Source: Leucobacter sp. 7(1)
GTDB taxonomy: Bacteria > Actinomycetota > Actinomycetes > Actinomycetales > Microbacteriaceae
Direction: 5' to 3'
Length of the DNA stretch: 64,000 bases
Assembly (NCBI RefSeq): GCF_900163635.1
Contig: NZ_FUID01000014.1
Span: 60,685-124,684 of the forward strand
Shown here: positions 36,736 through 46,049 of the stretch, piece by piece
How positions within the stretch are numbered: the stretch's first letter is position 1
Layout of the letters: each line of letters starts with the position of its first letter
Notes under the pieces: model-generated
Databases searched by the model: none
What the model was told of the DNA's origin: nothing
What the model saw: the letters and a program-made list of their open reading frames with translations, nothing else
Translations under genes and position numbers: made by a program

Positions 36736-38270
36736 CGCTGCTCGGCGGCGCATTTCGGGGGTCGTTCGGACGTGGGCTGCGCACCGCGCTGCTGTTCGTG
36801 CTCCTGGGTGCCGTCGCGGTGCTCGCCGCCGCGCTTCCCGCAGTGTTGATCGCGAATCCCGCTGACCGTGCGATCGTGGACACCGGTTTCGGTGCGATCG
36901 TGCTGGCCGCGGTGTTCGCCGTGCCGTTCTTTGCCCACCGCGGCCATCTGGAACCGCGCCAGTTCGGTCAGGTTCCGGCCTCGCCCGCCTCGATTGGCAG
37001 CGCGTTGCTCGTGACAACCGTCGCGAGTTGGCCGTTCCTGTTGCTCGCGGTGTGGCTCATTGCGCTCGGCGTGCTGCGCCCGGAGTGGGGCGATCCCGCG
37101 TGGCTCGCTCCCGTCGCGCTTGTGCTCGCCGCGGTGCTCGCGGTGTGCAGCGCTCGTGTCACCTCCGCGCTCGCGAAGCTCATTGTGGGGGATCGCTACG
37201 AGGGGCTCGTCCGCACGATCGGTGCTGTGCTGCTGGTGGCGCTGCTGCCGCTCATCGTGTTCGCGATCGCTGCCGCGGCCGGAGTCGACGGGTTCTCCGC
37301 GGTTTCGGACTTCTCTGAGGTGCTGGGCTGGACCCCGTTTGGGGCACCGTTCGCGGCGCTCGCGCTCGCTGCCGATCCCGCTGCCGCCATGCTGCGGCTC
37401 GCAATTGTCGGTGCCGCAATCGTGCTGCTCGTGATTGTGTGGAGCGTGGTTGTCGGGTCGTCCCTGCGCCGCGTGGCGCGTCCGCTGGATCCGGGCGTGG
37501 CCCGCAGCGGCCTCGGCTGGTTCGAGCGGTTCCCCGCCCGCCCGGCGCCCGCCATCGCTGCCCGGCTCCTGACGTACTGGTCGCGGGATCCGCGCTACCG
37601 CGTCGCGCTGTTTGCGATCCCGATTGCCCCGATCTTCATGCTTGTCGCCTTCTGGGTCGCTGGCGCGCCCCTGGGGCCGCTCGCGCTCGTACCGCTTCCG
37701 GTGATTCTGCTCTTGCTGGGCTGGTCGCAGCACAACGATGTTGCGATGGACTCCACCGCGATCTGGGAGCACGTGGCAAGCGGGACCCGAGGTGCCGCGG
37801 ACCGCGCGGGGCGGCTCGCTCCCGTGCTGCTGTTCGGTGTGCCGCTCGCGCTCATCGGTTCCAGCGTGACCGTGACGCTCATGGGTGACTGGCGGGTTCT
37901 GCCGGCAGTGATCGGCATGAATCTCGGAGTGCTCTTTGTCTCGAACGCGGTCTCGAGCGTGTTCTCGGTGCTGATGCCATACCCCGCAACGCGGCCGGGC
38001 GACAGCCCCTTTGTGCAGCCGCAGTGGTCGGGATCTGGCTCGGGTCTTGCTCAGACTCTCTCGATGATCGCGGCGATCGCGCTCGCGGTGCCGCCCGTCT
38101 GGGTCTCCGTAGTGGCGATTATCGATGTTGAGCTCGGCGAGAACCTCTGGGCTTTGCTCTTCGGTGCAGGGTACGGGCTGCTGGTGTTGGTGCTCGGGAT
38201 CTTCGTGGGCGGCCGGGTCTTCGATCGCAGTGGGCCCGAGCTGATCGGCGTCACCCAGGTATTCGACTAG
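36705..38270 (+). CDS. Multi-spanning membrane protein, likely permease partner of the upstream ATPase
   Basis: 521 aa, about 12 hydrophobic segments and little else recognisable. It overlaps the ATPase gene by 31 bp in another frame, implying translational coupling and one transporter. The N-terminus is basic (AARLLRIRLALLGGAFRGSFGRGLRT). I do not recognise a named family; ABC-2-like permease is inferred from context. Confidence 0.75.
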   Translation: MAARLLRIRLALLGGAFRGSFGRGLRTALLFVLLGAVAVLAAALPAVLIANPADRAIVDTGFGAIVLAAVFAVPFFAHRGHLEPRQFGQVPASPASIGSALLVTTVASWPFLLLAVWLIALGVLRPEWGDPAWLAPVALVLAAVLAVCSARVTSALAKLIVGDRYEGLVRTIGAVLLVALLPLIVFAIAAAAGVDGFSAVSDFSEVLGWTPFGAPFAALALAADPAAAMLRLAIVGAAIVLLVIVWSVVVGSSLRRVARPLDPGVARSGLGWFERFPARPAPAIAARLLTYWSRDPRYRVALFAIPIAPIFMLVAFWVAGAPLGPLALVPLPVILLLLGWSQHNDVAMDSTAIWEHVASGTRGAADRAGRLAPVLLFGVPLALIGSSVTVTLMGDWRVLPAVIGMNLGVLFVSNAVSSVFSVLMPYPATRPGDSPFVQPQWSGSGSGLAQTLSMIAAIALAVPPVWVSVVAIIDVELGENLWALLFGAGYGLLVLVLGIFVGGRVFDRSGPELIGVTQVFD

Positions 38271-38305
38271 GAGCGGTTTCCCGGGGACGGGGGTAGAATC
38301 GTCTC

Positions 38306-38590
38306 ATGGGAATCTTTACGCGTGGTGACTCACACAGTTCCGGTACGACCGGCGGCGGCACCGATGTGCTGGACCGGGAACTCGAGAAGCTCCTCGAGGA
38401 CGCTCAGATCGAGGACGGTGACCACGAGCGCTTTTCGCACTACGTTCCCAAGGACAAGATCATGGAGTCCGCGCTGAGCGGCAAGGCCGTGCGTGCGCTC
38501 TGCGGCAAGAAGTGGACGCCCTCCAGGGATCCCGAGAAGTTCCCGGTGTGCCCGGACTGCAAGAAGGTCTACGAGCGCATGAAGAAGTAG
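38306..38590 (+). CDS. DUF3039 domain-containing protein
   Basis: 94 aa. A polar N-terminus (35 residues) precedes the conserved domain: HYVPKDKIMESALSGKAVRALCGKKWTPSRDPEKFPVCPDCKKVYERM. The CGKxW…CPxC cysteines suggest a small zinc site. Function unknown. Found widely in actinobacteria; here it converges on the nicotinate phosphoribosyltransferase gene, an arrangement I believe recurs in relatives. Confidence 0.88.
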   Translation: MGIFTRGDSHSSGTTGGGTDVLDRELEKLLEDAQIEDGDHERFSHYVPKDKIMESALSGKAVRALCGKKWTPSRDPEKFPVCPDCKKVYERMKK

Positions 38591-38601
38591 CGCGAGACGT
38601 G

Positions 38602-38655
38602 ACACACAACAGCCGAGGGGCGGGGCTCAGGCCCCGCCCCTCGGCTGTTGTGTGT
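38602..38655. terminator. Very strong bidirectional terminator
   Basis: Perfect 25-bp stem (38602-38626 with 38631-38655), TCAG loop, between the convergent DUF3039 and pncB genes. Followed on the + strand by TGTGTGTTGCC. Confidence 0.85.
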
Positions 38656-38665
38656 TGTGTGTTGC

Positions 38666-39982
38666 CTAGCGGTACTCGGTGGGGATCGCGGGATCGCCTC
38701 GAGTGAGGCTCATTGCCACTGGCGGCAATTCGCTCACGCGCAGACGGTGCCGTTCGCGTGCGGCGGCGATGCCGTCGGTGCCGGTGTGGCCGGGCTGAAT
38801 CTCGCCGGCGATGACCAGCGGTTCGAGGACCTCCCGACCGCTCTCTTCCGCGCCTTCGGTCTCGCCCCCGGGGCCATCGCCCAGGAAGATCAGTTCGGCG
38901 TTCGCAACGCCGCGTGTGGTGAAGCTGCGACGTACACTCTTGCGCCCTCCGACGGAGGCCTTGTCGGCAGATTTCTTTGCGACCGACACCCAGTTGCCCG
39001 CATCGTCCTCGTGGGCGACGAGCTTGTAGACCATCCCCATTGTCGGGGTGCCGGATCCGACGACCACGGAGGTGCCCACCCCGAAACTGTCCACGGGGGA
39101 TGCGGCGAGGGCGGCGACAGTGTATTCGTCGAGATCGTTGGTCACCGTGATCCGGGTGCGTGTGGCACCGAGTTCGTCGAGGAGCTGGCGCACTCGGGCG
39201 ACGACGATCGGCAGGTCGCCGGAGTCGATGCGGACGGCCCCAAGCTCGGTGCCCGCAACCTCGACCGCGGTGCGCACACCCTGTTCGATGTCGTAGGTGT
39301 CGACAAGCAGGGTGGTGTCCGCCCCCAGAGCCGCGACTTGAGCCTCGAACGCCTGGCGCTCGCTGTCGTGCAGCAGCGTGAAACTGTGCGCGGCGGTTCC
39401 CATCGTGGGGATCCCATAGCTGCGGCCGGCTTCAAGGTTTGAGGTGGCGCTAAAGCCCGCAATGTAGGCGGCACGGGCCGCCGCGACGGCGCTGTACTCG
39501 CCGGTGCGGCGGGAACCCATCTCCGCGAGCGGCTTTCCGCCCGCGGCGTGCGCCATGCGGGAAGCCGCCGTCGCAACTGCGGAGTCCGCGTTGAGGATGC
39601 TGAGCGCGAGCGTTTCGAGGAGGACGCCCTCCGCGAAGCTGGCCTCGACGGTGATCAGGGGTGACCCCGGGAAGAACACCTCTCCTTCGGGGTAGCCCCA
39701 GATGTTGCCGCTGAAGCGGTAGTCGGCGAGCCAGTCGAGCGTGCGGTCAGTGACGATCCGGTTGTCGCGGAGAAACCCGAGCTCCGCATCGGTGAAGCGG
39801 AACCGTTCGATTGCGTCGAGGAGGCGGCCGGTGCCGGCGACGACGCCGTAGCGGCGAGCCCCGGAGAGCCGGCGCGCGAAGAGTTCGAAGACGCTCTGAC
39901 GGTGCGCGGTGCCGGCGTGTAGCGCGGCATCCACCATCGTGAGTTCATAGTGGTCGGTGAGCAATGCCGTTGAGGTGGTCAC
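38666..39982 (-). CDS. pncB: Nicotinate phosphoribosyltransferase
   Basis: 438 aa. Converts nicotinate, PRPP and ATP to nicotinate mononucleotide in NAD salvage. Family motifs: TDHYELTM near the N-terminus, MGSRRT, GTAAHSFT, IDSGDLPIVVARVR and VVGSGTPTMGMVYKLV. GTG 39982 is preferred because the family N-terminus (STALLTDHYELTM) begins there; the frame stays open far upstream without conserved sequence. Confidence 0.93.
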   Translation of the reverse strand: MTTSTALLTDHYELTMVDAALHAGTAHRQSVFELFARRLSGARRYGVVAGTGRLLDAIERFRFTDAELGFLRDNRIVTDRTLDWLADYRFSGNIWGYPEGEVFFPGSPLITVEASFAEGVLLETLALSILNADSAVATAASRMAHAAGGKPLAEMGSRRTGEYSAVAAARAAYIAGFSATSNLEAGRSYGIPTMGTAAHSFTLLHDSERQAFEAQVAALGADTTLLVDTYDIEQGVRTAVEVAGTELGAVRIDSGDLPIVVARVRQLLDELGATRTRITVTNDLDEYTVAALAASPVDSFGVGTSVVVGSGTPTMGMVYKLVAHEDDAGNWVSVAKKSADKASVGGRKSVRRSFTTRGVANAELIFLGDGPGGETEGAEESGREVLEPLVIAGEIQPGHTGTDGIAAARERHRLRVSELPPVAMSLTRGDPAIPTEYR

Positions 39983-40022
39983 ATCGCCAGCATAGTATGC
40001 GGGTTCTGGTTCCTGAGCGGGA

Positions 40023-43000
40023 TTAGTGGAAGTCGCGTGATCCCACGCTGGCGGGGGCCGCGAGCGGCTCGAAGGTGTGCGCGACGACGTTGACCACGCC
40101 CTCGGGTGAGCGTTCGAGGAGGCCGCGCACGATGAGTGCGGGGGAGGCCCGCGCGACGAGCCGGTTGCGCTGCCACACCTGTGCGAAGGTGACGATGTTG
40201 ACGGTGCCCGCCTCGTCCTCGAGCGTGAGGAACGTGATGCCGCCCGCGGTGCTCGGTCGCTGGCGGTGGGTGACGAGGCCGGCGACTGTGACCACGGTGC
40301 CGGGGGTGCCGTGGCCTGTGCGGTCGGAACGGAGCACACCGCGCCCGTCGAGTTCGTCGCGGAGCAGCGCGAGGGGGTGGTCGTTGGTGACGATTCCTGT
40401 GCTCCACAGGTCGAGTGCGGTCTGCTCGGAGCGGCTGAGCACGGGGAGCAGCGGGGGTTGCACGTGGACGGCGATCCCGGGGAGGAAACGTTCGCGGTTG
40501 TCCGCGGCAGGGGCGGCTGCCCAGAGTGCTTCGCGACGCCCCACCCCGAAGCTCTCGCAGGCACCCGCTGTGGCGAGCGCTTCGAGGCGACTGCGGTCGA
40601 GATCCGCGCGGCGCGCGAGGTCAGCGAGGTCCACAAACGGGCCATCGGCGCGGGCACGGACGATGCGCTCAGCGGTGGCGGGCTCGATCCCGCGCACTTC
40701 GGAGAGTCCCAGCCGCACCGCGAAGCCGCCGTCGCGACGGTGTGCGCCGCTTGTGTCGGGCAGGCTTGGCTCGAACGGAGGCACCTGGACGGTGGCCTCG
40801 TGCGGGGCGAGTGAGCGGACCGGATCGTCGGCGGTGCACGCGGCGTGTTCGGGATGGCTGGATGCGGATACGGATCCGGATCCGGCGCGGGTGGGCGCGA
40901 CGTCCACCGCTTCGAGGCCCGCGAACACTCCCGAGCGCTGCACGTCTACGGCTCGGATCTCGACGCCGTGGCGGCGGGCGTCGGCGACGAGGGTGCGCGG
41001 CGCGTAGAACCCCATCGGCTGGGATCGAAGCAGGCCGGCGAGGAACGCGCCGGGGTAGTGCAGTTTGAACCAGGAACTGATGTAGACAAGCAGGGCGAAG
41101 CTGATGGAGTGACTCTCCGCGAAGCCAAAACTCGCGAAGGCTTCGATCTGGGAGTAGAGGTGGGTCGCGTCTTCGCCGGTGATCCCGTTCTCCGCCATGC
41201 CCGTAAACAGTTTCTCTTTGAGGGCGGTGATGCGCTCCTCACCGCGCTTGGAGCCCATCGCGCGGCGGAGCAGGTCGGCGTCTTCCGCGGAGCAGCCGCC
41301 GACCGCCATCGCCATCTGCATGAGCTGTTCCTGGAACAGCGGCACGCCCAGCGTCCGTTTCAGTACGTCCTCGAGTTTGGGGTGCGGGTAGGTGACGGGC
41401 TCATCACCGTTGCGGCGCCGGAGATACGGGTGCACGGCCCCGCCCTGAATGGGGCCGGGCCGGATCAGCGCGATCTCGATGACAAGGTCGTAGAAGCTGC
41501 GGGGCCTGAGGCGCGGGAGGGTGTTGAGCTGTGCCCGGCTCTCGAGCTGGAACACTCCGATGGCGTCGGCGCGGCAGAGCATGTCGTAGACACCGGGTTC
41601 TTCTTTGGGGACGGTCTCGAGCGTCCAACGCTCCCCGGTTGCCTCCGCGATCAGGTCCATTGTCTTTTGAAGTGCGCTGAGCATGCCGAGGCCGAGCATG
41701 TCGAACTTCACGAGCCCCATGCTCTCGCAGGACTCCTTGTCCCACTGGAGCACCGTGCGGCGGTCCATGCGGGCGTGCTCGATGGGGCAGACCTCGCCGA
41801 CCGGGCGCTCGGTCAAGACCATCCCGCCCGAGTGGATTCCCAGGTGGCGGGGGGCACCGAGGAACTGTTGCGCGAGGTGCTGCACGGGCAGCGGGATCGG
41901 GCTTTCCGGGTCCGCTTCAATGGCGCGCCACCGCTCCATCGCCTTGGTCCAAGCGCGCTGCTGCCCGGCGCTGTAGCCGAGCGCCTTTGCCGCATCCCGG
42001 ATCGCGGCCTTGGGGCGGTAGCTGATGATGTTCGCAACCTGCGCCGCGTTGCGCCGACCGTAGGTCTCGTAGACGTACTGGATGACCTCCTCGCGGCGCT
42101 CCGAATCGAAGTCAACATCGATGTCGGGCTCCTCGTCGCGCATGCTCGAGAGGAACCGCTCGAAGGGGAGTCCGTAGCGGATCGAGTCCACCGCGGTGAT
42201 TTCTAAGACGTAGCAGATCGCCGAATTTGCCGCCGAGCCGCGGCCCTGACAGAGGATCCCGCGTCGCCGGGCCTCTTGCACGATGTCGTACACGATGAGG
42301 AAGTAGCCAGGGAAATCCTTCTCCTCGATGACCTCGAGCTCGCGCTCGATGCGGGTCCGAATCGCCTCGGTGAGGGCGCCGTAGCGTCGCTCCGCGCCGG
42401 CCCACGCGAGCTCCCGGAGCCAGGTCATGGGTGTGTGGCCCGTGGGCACGGGCAGCCTGGGAAGCTTGGGGCGGGCCGAGCGCAGGGAGAACGCGAGTTC
42501 GCGCGCGAGAGGGACGGTACGGGCAACCGCGTCAGGATACGCGGCGAAGCGCCGCAGCTGTGCCGCCCCGGAGCGCAAGCGCGCGGCTCCGGTGGCGGGA
42601 AGGTAAGGATCGAGTTCGTCGAGGCTGCGCCGGGCGCGCACCGCCGCCATCGCCTCGGCGAGGGGTGCCTGGGCTGCGGTGGCGTAGTGCACGTTCCCGG
42701 TGACAAGCGTGGGCAGCCCGAACTCTGCCGCGAGCTGGGCGAGCTGGGCGTTGCGCAGATCGTCGCCCGGGTGGCCGTGCTGGGTCAGCTCGACATAGGT
42801 GTTGTCCGTGCCGAAGCGCTCGGTGAGGCGGCGCAGCTCCGCGCGTGCGTGTTCCTCGCCTGCGGCGCGGGTGGGTGCGGCGTCAAGCGCTTGCCGCACC
42901 GCTCCCTTGCGGCAGCCGGTCAGGATGGCCCAGTGCTCACGGCCGAGCTCCGCGAGCATATCGAGGTCGTAGCTCGGACGCCCCTTCTCGCCGCCGGTGA

Positions 43001-43586
43001 GCTGTCCCTCGGTGATCGCGCCAGCGAGTCGGTGATAACCCTCCGCGCCGCGGGCGAGAACAAGCAGGTGCGTGCCTGTGGGATCTGCCGCTCCGAGCTG
43101 GGGCACGTCGAGTCCAAGCGAGAGCTCCGCCCCGTACACAGTGAGGAGCGGTGCGGGGGCTGCGGCTGTGTGTTCCGCCGCGGCTGTGTATTCCGTCGCG
43201 GCTGTGTGTTCCGTCGCGGCTGCGCGTTCCGCCGCGGCACGGGTCGCGGCTTCCGCAGCTTCCGCGAACACCGCCGCGCCGTAGAAACCGTCGTGATCGG
43301 TGAGGGCGAGGCCGTTCAGCCCGAGCCGCGTTGCTTCCGCGACGAGCTCCTCCGGGGTGGCCGAACCATCGAGGAAACTGAAGTGGGAGTGGGCGTGCAG
43401 CTCGGCGTAGGGCACTGTGGGGATGGGGTTCGACTCCGCCGGTTGTGCCGGGGTGGTTGCTCGTGGGCTCGGCTGCGCGTCGGGCTGGGTACTCGGCCCC
43501 GCGCCGTCCGGCCGCTGCGTGGCGGGTCGGCCCGAGAGGCGGCGCTCCATTTCGCGCCAGGGGAGCGGCGGGTTGTTCCAGCCCAT
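40023..43586 (-). CDS. dnaE2: Error-prone DNA polymerase DnaE2
   Basis: 1187 aa from MGWNNPPLPWREMERRL. N-terminal PHP domain (YAELHAHSHFSFLDGSATPEELV…LALTDHDGFYG), palm aspartates in PDIDVDFDSERREEVIQYVYETYG, helix-hairpin-helix (RADLDRSRLEALATAGACESFG) and a C-terminal OB fold (VVTVAGLVTHRQRPSTAGGITFLTLEDEAG). It lacks the C-terminal clamp-binding tail of DnaE1. The ATG shares a base with the imuB stop (TAATG). Part of the LexA-controlled mutasome for translesion synthesis. Odd feature: an in-frame 18-bp minisatellite inside the PHP domain. Confidence 0.93.
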   Translation of the reverse strand: MGWNNPPLPWREMERRLSGRPATQRPDGAGPSTQPDAQPSPRATTPAQPAESNPIPTVPYAELHAHSHFSFLDGSATPEELVAEATRLGLNGLALTDHDGFYGAAVFAEAAEAATRAAAERAAATEHTAATEYTAAAEHTAAAPAPLLTVYGAELSLGLDVPQLGAADPTGTHLLVLARGAEGYHRLAGAITEGQLTGGEKGRPSYDLDMLAELGREHWAILTGCRKGAVRQALDAAPTRAAGEEHARAELRRLTERFGTDNTYVELTQHGHPGDDLRNAQLAQLAAEFGLPTLVTGNVHYATAAQAPLAEAMAAVRARRSLDELDPYLPATGAARLRSGAAQLRRFAAYPDAVARTVPLARELAFSLRSARPKLPRLPVPTGHTPMTWLRELAWAGAERRYGALTEAIRTRIERELEVIEEKDFPGYFLIVYDIVQEARRRGILCQGRGSAANSAICYVLEITAVDSIRYGLPFERFLSSMRDEEPDIDVDFDSERREEVIQYVYETYGRRNAAQVANIISYRPKAAIRDAAKALGYSAGQQRAWTKAMERWRAIEADPESPIPLPVQHLAQQFLGAPRHLGIHSGGMVLTERPVGEVCPIEHARMDRRTVLQWDKESCESMGLVKFDMLGLGMLSALQKTMDLIAEATGERWTLETVPKEEPGVYDMLCRADAIGVFQLESRAQLNTLPRLRPRSFYDLVIEIALIRPGPIQGGAVHPYLRRRNGDEPVTYPHPKLEDVLKRTLGVPLFQEQLMQMAMAVGGCSAEDADLLRRAMGSKRGEERITALKEKLFTGMAENGITGEDATHLYSQIEAFASFGFAESHSISFALLVYISSWFKLHYPGAFLAGLLRSQPMGFYAPRTLVADARRHGVEIRAVDVQRSGVFAGLEAVDVAPTRAGSGSVSASSHPEHAACTADDPVRSLAPHEATVQVPPFEPSLPDTSGAHRRDGGFAVRLGLSEVRGIEPATAERIVRARADGPFVDLADLARRADLDRSRLEALATAGACESFGVGRREALWAAAPAADNRERFLPGIAVHVQPPLLPVLSRSEQTALDLWSTGIVTNDHPLALLRDELDGRGVLRSDRTGHGTPGTVVTVAGLVTHRQRPSTAGGITFLTLEDEAGTVNIVTFAQVWQRNRLVARASPALIVRGLLERSPEGVVNVVAHTFEPLAAPASVGSRDFH
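43162..43233 (-). repeat. 18-bp minisatellite (four units) inside dnaE2 PHP domain
   Basis: Units at 43162-43179, 43180-43197, 43198-43215 and 43216-43233 are variants of GCGGCTGTGTGTTCCGCC. On the minus strand they encode AAATEH/TAATEY/TAAAEH hexapeptides, placed between TRAAAER and APAPLLTVYGAELSLG. Confidence 0.9.
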
Positions 43587-45226
43587 TAGTCGTATCTCCC
43601 CTCCGCGAACCACGCGCCGTGCTCGTAGGACAGCAGCCAGGCATCGCCGCCCGCAAGCTGCAACTGCAGTCGGATTCGCTCGGGGGCACCCTCCCACCAG
43701 CGTTCTCGGAGCGGCCAGGGGTGTGACCAGTCTTGGACTGGCTGGGGGAACCGGGTGCGAGCCACCTGGAGTTGCGCGGGAGGCGCGGTGAGGAGGTCCT
43801 CTGCGTCGACGCCGATGAGGGTGCCGCGCGCATCGCGCAGCTCAGCGGGGAACGGTTCGGGAAACACGCGGCTCGGGATGGCACCCGTGAGCGCCCCCGG
43901 CCAGGGGCCCGCGGCTGAGGAACGGGACGAGCGCGACTCCCGGGTGCGCACCCGTGTCGTGCCCCACGGCACGAGGCGTTGCCTGTCGGTCAGGCGGCGG
44001 CCCCCGGTGAGCTGCATAGTGCCGACAGCGGCGTGCCCCAGGCGAGTCTGGGCGCGACTGAGGTGGTGATGTACGCGTTCTTCAGGCTCGGTGCTCCACA
44101 GTCCCGGCTCGTGCGCGGCGGCGCGGTCGGTGTGCGTGGGGGTGATTCTGATCTGCGTGACCCCGGCCCCACCGCGCTCGCCAGTCTGTGGCAACGCGGA
44201 GGCCTGCCACCGGATCCGGCCGACGGTGTCGTTCGCGGTAAAGCGGTGCGGGTGCGCCCATTCCCGTTCGTGACGCACGCCGATATCGTCGGTGAGTTCA
44301 ATGCGGAGCGCGGTGCAGACAAGGCGTTCCTCCGCGAGCCCCGCGATGAAGCGTTCGGCGAGAGTGACGCAGGCGAACGCCAGCTGATCCGCGGAGTCGA
44401 GGGGTGGCTCGAATGTGAGGTCAACGGCGAACTCGCGTACTGGGGGGCGCGGGCGCAGCTCGATTCCGTGGACCGGGCCGGAGGCGGTGGCGCGGCGGTG
44501 GGTGGCCACGCCGGCCGCCCCAAATCGTTCCCTGACGGCGCTCTCGGGAAGCGCGGCGAGGGCGCCGAGCGTGCGGATCCCGAGCCCCTGCAGTACCTCC
44601 GCAAAGTCGCCGGGTGCCGCGCGCCCCACGGGGAGCGGGCTCAGGAACGCTGCGGAGCCGCCCGGGGCCACGATCTGCACCCCGAATCTTGGGGAGTGGG
44701 TCGCCGGAGCGGTTCCCGTGGTGCGTGCCGCCTGTTCCGCGGTGAACAGGCCGTCCGCGATGCCCACGCGCAGCTCAGGCAGCCCGAGCGTGCGCGCCAG
44801 TTCGAGGAGGGCGGCGGCGGCAGGTTCCTCGCCGCCGTAGAACCGGGCGGGGCCGCGCGCCCGCATCGCGCATACCCCGGGCCGGCGCGATTCGACACCG
44901 GGGATGAGCTGTTCGATCGCGGCGATGACGGGTGCAAAGCGGCGCTCGTCGACCTCGGGGATGTGGGGGCGAAGGATGAGGTCTGGGCAGCGCATTTGGG
45001 CCTCGCGTTCGCGGAGCCCGATCCGGACTCCCTCAGCGCGGGCCGCCGCCGAGCAGGCGATCACGCGGTGCCCGGCAATTAAGGCGATCGCCGGGGCACT
45101 GGGGGTTGTTGCCGCAACTGGCTCCGCGACCGTATCCGCACCCTCAGCGTCGGTCTGATCCTGCAGATATGCGTGGATAGGCCAGTCAGGAATCCACGCA
45201 ACCAGCGCACGTTCTGCGGTGCTCAT
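43586..45226 (-). CDS. imuB: DNA polymerase Y family protein ImuB
   Basis: 546 aa. Y-family-like fold but without the catalytic DxD: the N-terminus reads RALVAWIPDWPIHAYL and the palm region VDERRFAPVIAAIEQLIPGVESRRPGVCAMRARGPARFYGGE. This is the ImuB pattern: a catalytically inactive hub that joins DnaE2 to the beta clamp and ImuA'. Thumb/HhH region: LQGLGIRTLGALAALPESAVRERFGAAG. Sits between imuA and dnaE2 with overlapping ends (45223-45226 and 43586). Confidence 0.9.
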   Translation of the reverse strand: MSTAERALVAWIPDWPIHAYLQDQTDAEGADTVAEPVAATTPSAPAIALIAGHRVIACSAAARAEGVRIGLREREAQMRCPDLILRPHIPEVDERRFAPVIAAIEQLIPGVESRRPGVCAMRARGPARFYGGEEPAAAALLELARTLGLPELRVGIADGLFTAEQAARTTGTAPATHSPRFGVQIVAPGGSAAFLSPLPVGRAAPGDFAEVLQGLGIRTLGALAALPESAVRERFGAAGVATHRRATASGPVHGIELRPRPPVREFAVDLTFEPPLDSADQLAFACVTLAERFIAGLAEERLVCTALRIELTDDIGVRHEREWAHPHRFTANDTVGRIRWQASALPQTGERGGAGVTQIRITPTHTDRAAAHEPGLWSTEPEERVHHHLSRAQTRLGHAAVGTMQLTGGRRLTDRQRLVPWGTTRVRTRESRSSRSSAAGPWPGALTGAIPSRVFPEPFPAELRDARGTLIGVDAEDLLTAPPAQLQVARTRFPQPVQDWSHPWPLRERWWEGAPERIRLQLQLAGGDAWLLSYEHGAWFAEGRYD

Positions 45227-45903
45227 GAGCCCACCAGTGTCAGCGGGTACGGGGGCCCGGCGATGGCGGGCGCGTGCGAAGCCGGCTGCGCAGGAGCGAG
45301 GGCTCCGTCGGCAAAGTGCACGCGATGCTCGGTGATCCCGCGCCGGTCATGTGACTGCACCGACAGCTCCCGCTCCGACAGAGCGCCGTGGCCTTGACCG
45401 AGCCCGGACCAGCGCGAACCCGTCACACGGAGGGCGCTTTCCGGATGGGGCCAGTCGCCCGTGACCACCAATGCGGATCCGTGTTCGCGCAGCCGTGCAG
45501 CGATGCGCTCGGTGTCCCCGGAACGCGGCCGAACCGGAATGTGGAGCAGGACCACGGTGAGGACCTCACTGAGCGCCCCGGTGAGCCCGATCGCCTCAGC
45601 GCCGGGCTCGGGAATGAGGACGCAGCGATCCAGCGCAATGCCCAGTGCGGCCGCGGCCTCGGCACCGAAGTCCGGGATGCCGATCACCCCGCACCAAGCC
45701 CCCGCGGCAGAAGCGGCGGTGAGGAGCGCGAGGGCGAGCTGTTGTGAGCCCTGCACTGTGTAGCTGGACCCTTTTCGAAGTGCGCCGCCGGGGAGGAGTG
45801 GGCGCAGTTCGGGGGCCGTCGGGAGCGCGCGATCGTCGAGTCGCAGCGGCTGCATCTGGGTGATGCGTTGCTGCAACGAGCGAACCGTCGCGGAAGAATT
45901 CAT
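45223..45903 (-). CDS. ImuA/ImuA'-like mutasome accessory protein
   Basis: 226 aa from MNSSATVRSLQQRI. RecA-like remnant: LLPGGALRKGSSYTVQGSQQLALALLTAASAAGAWCGVIGIPDFGAEAAAALG has the RecA/ImuA' strand-helix pattern but no intact Walker A. Position as first gene of imuA-imuB-dnaE2 supports the call. ATG 45921 (MFEYGS…) would start inside the LexA box, so ATG 45903 is preferred. ImuA' is thought to activate the mutasome together with ImuB. Confidence 0.85.
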   Translation of the reverse strand: MNSSATVRSLQQRITQMQPLRLDDRALPTAPELRPLLPGGALRKGSSYTVQGSQQLALALLTAASAAGAWCGVIGIPDFGAEAAAALGIALDRCVLIPEPGAEAIGLTGALSEVLTVVLLHIPVRPRSGDTERIAARLREHGSALVVTGDWPHPESALRVTGSRWSGLGQGHGALSERELSVQSHDRRGITEHRVHFADGALAPAQPASHAPAIAGPPYPLTLVGS

Positions 45904-45912
45904 GGAGCCATA

Positions 45913-45930
45913 TTCGAACATATGTTCGAA
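45913..45930. promoter_or_regulatory. LexA (SOS) box of the imuA-imuB-dnaE2 operon
   Basis: TTCGAACATATGTTCGAA, a perfect 18-bp palindrome containing an exact match to the actinobacterial LexA motif TCGAAC-N4-GTTCGA. It lies 9 bp upstream of the chosen imuA start. Confidence 0.93.
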
Positions 45931-46049
45931 TAAGTCAATCTCGATTCCGCCGGTGTGTTGGCGGTGCGCTGAAGGGGTTACTGTGGGTGCCGCCGCGGGA
46001 AACGCGGGGGGTCCAGCTCGCCGCGTCGAGACGGCATAGGATGGGGGAG

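Noticed and set aside
43162..43233. Regular repeats as a possible CRISPR array
   Set aside because: Units are contiguous, 18 bp, without spacers and in frame with dnaE2.
42276..43589. 437-codon + strand frame opposite dnaE2
   Set aside because: Dense in Arg/Gly/Glu, no recognisable fold; dnaE2 is certain on the other strand.
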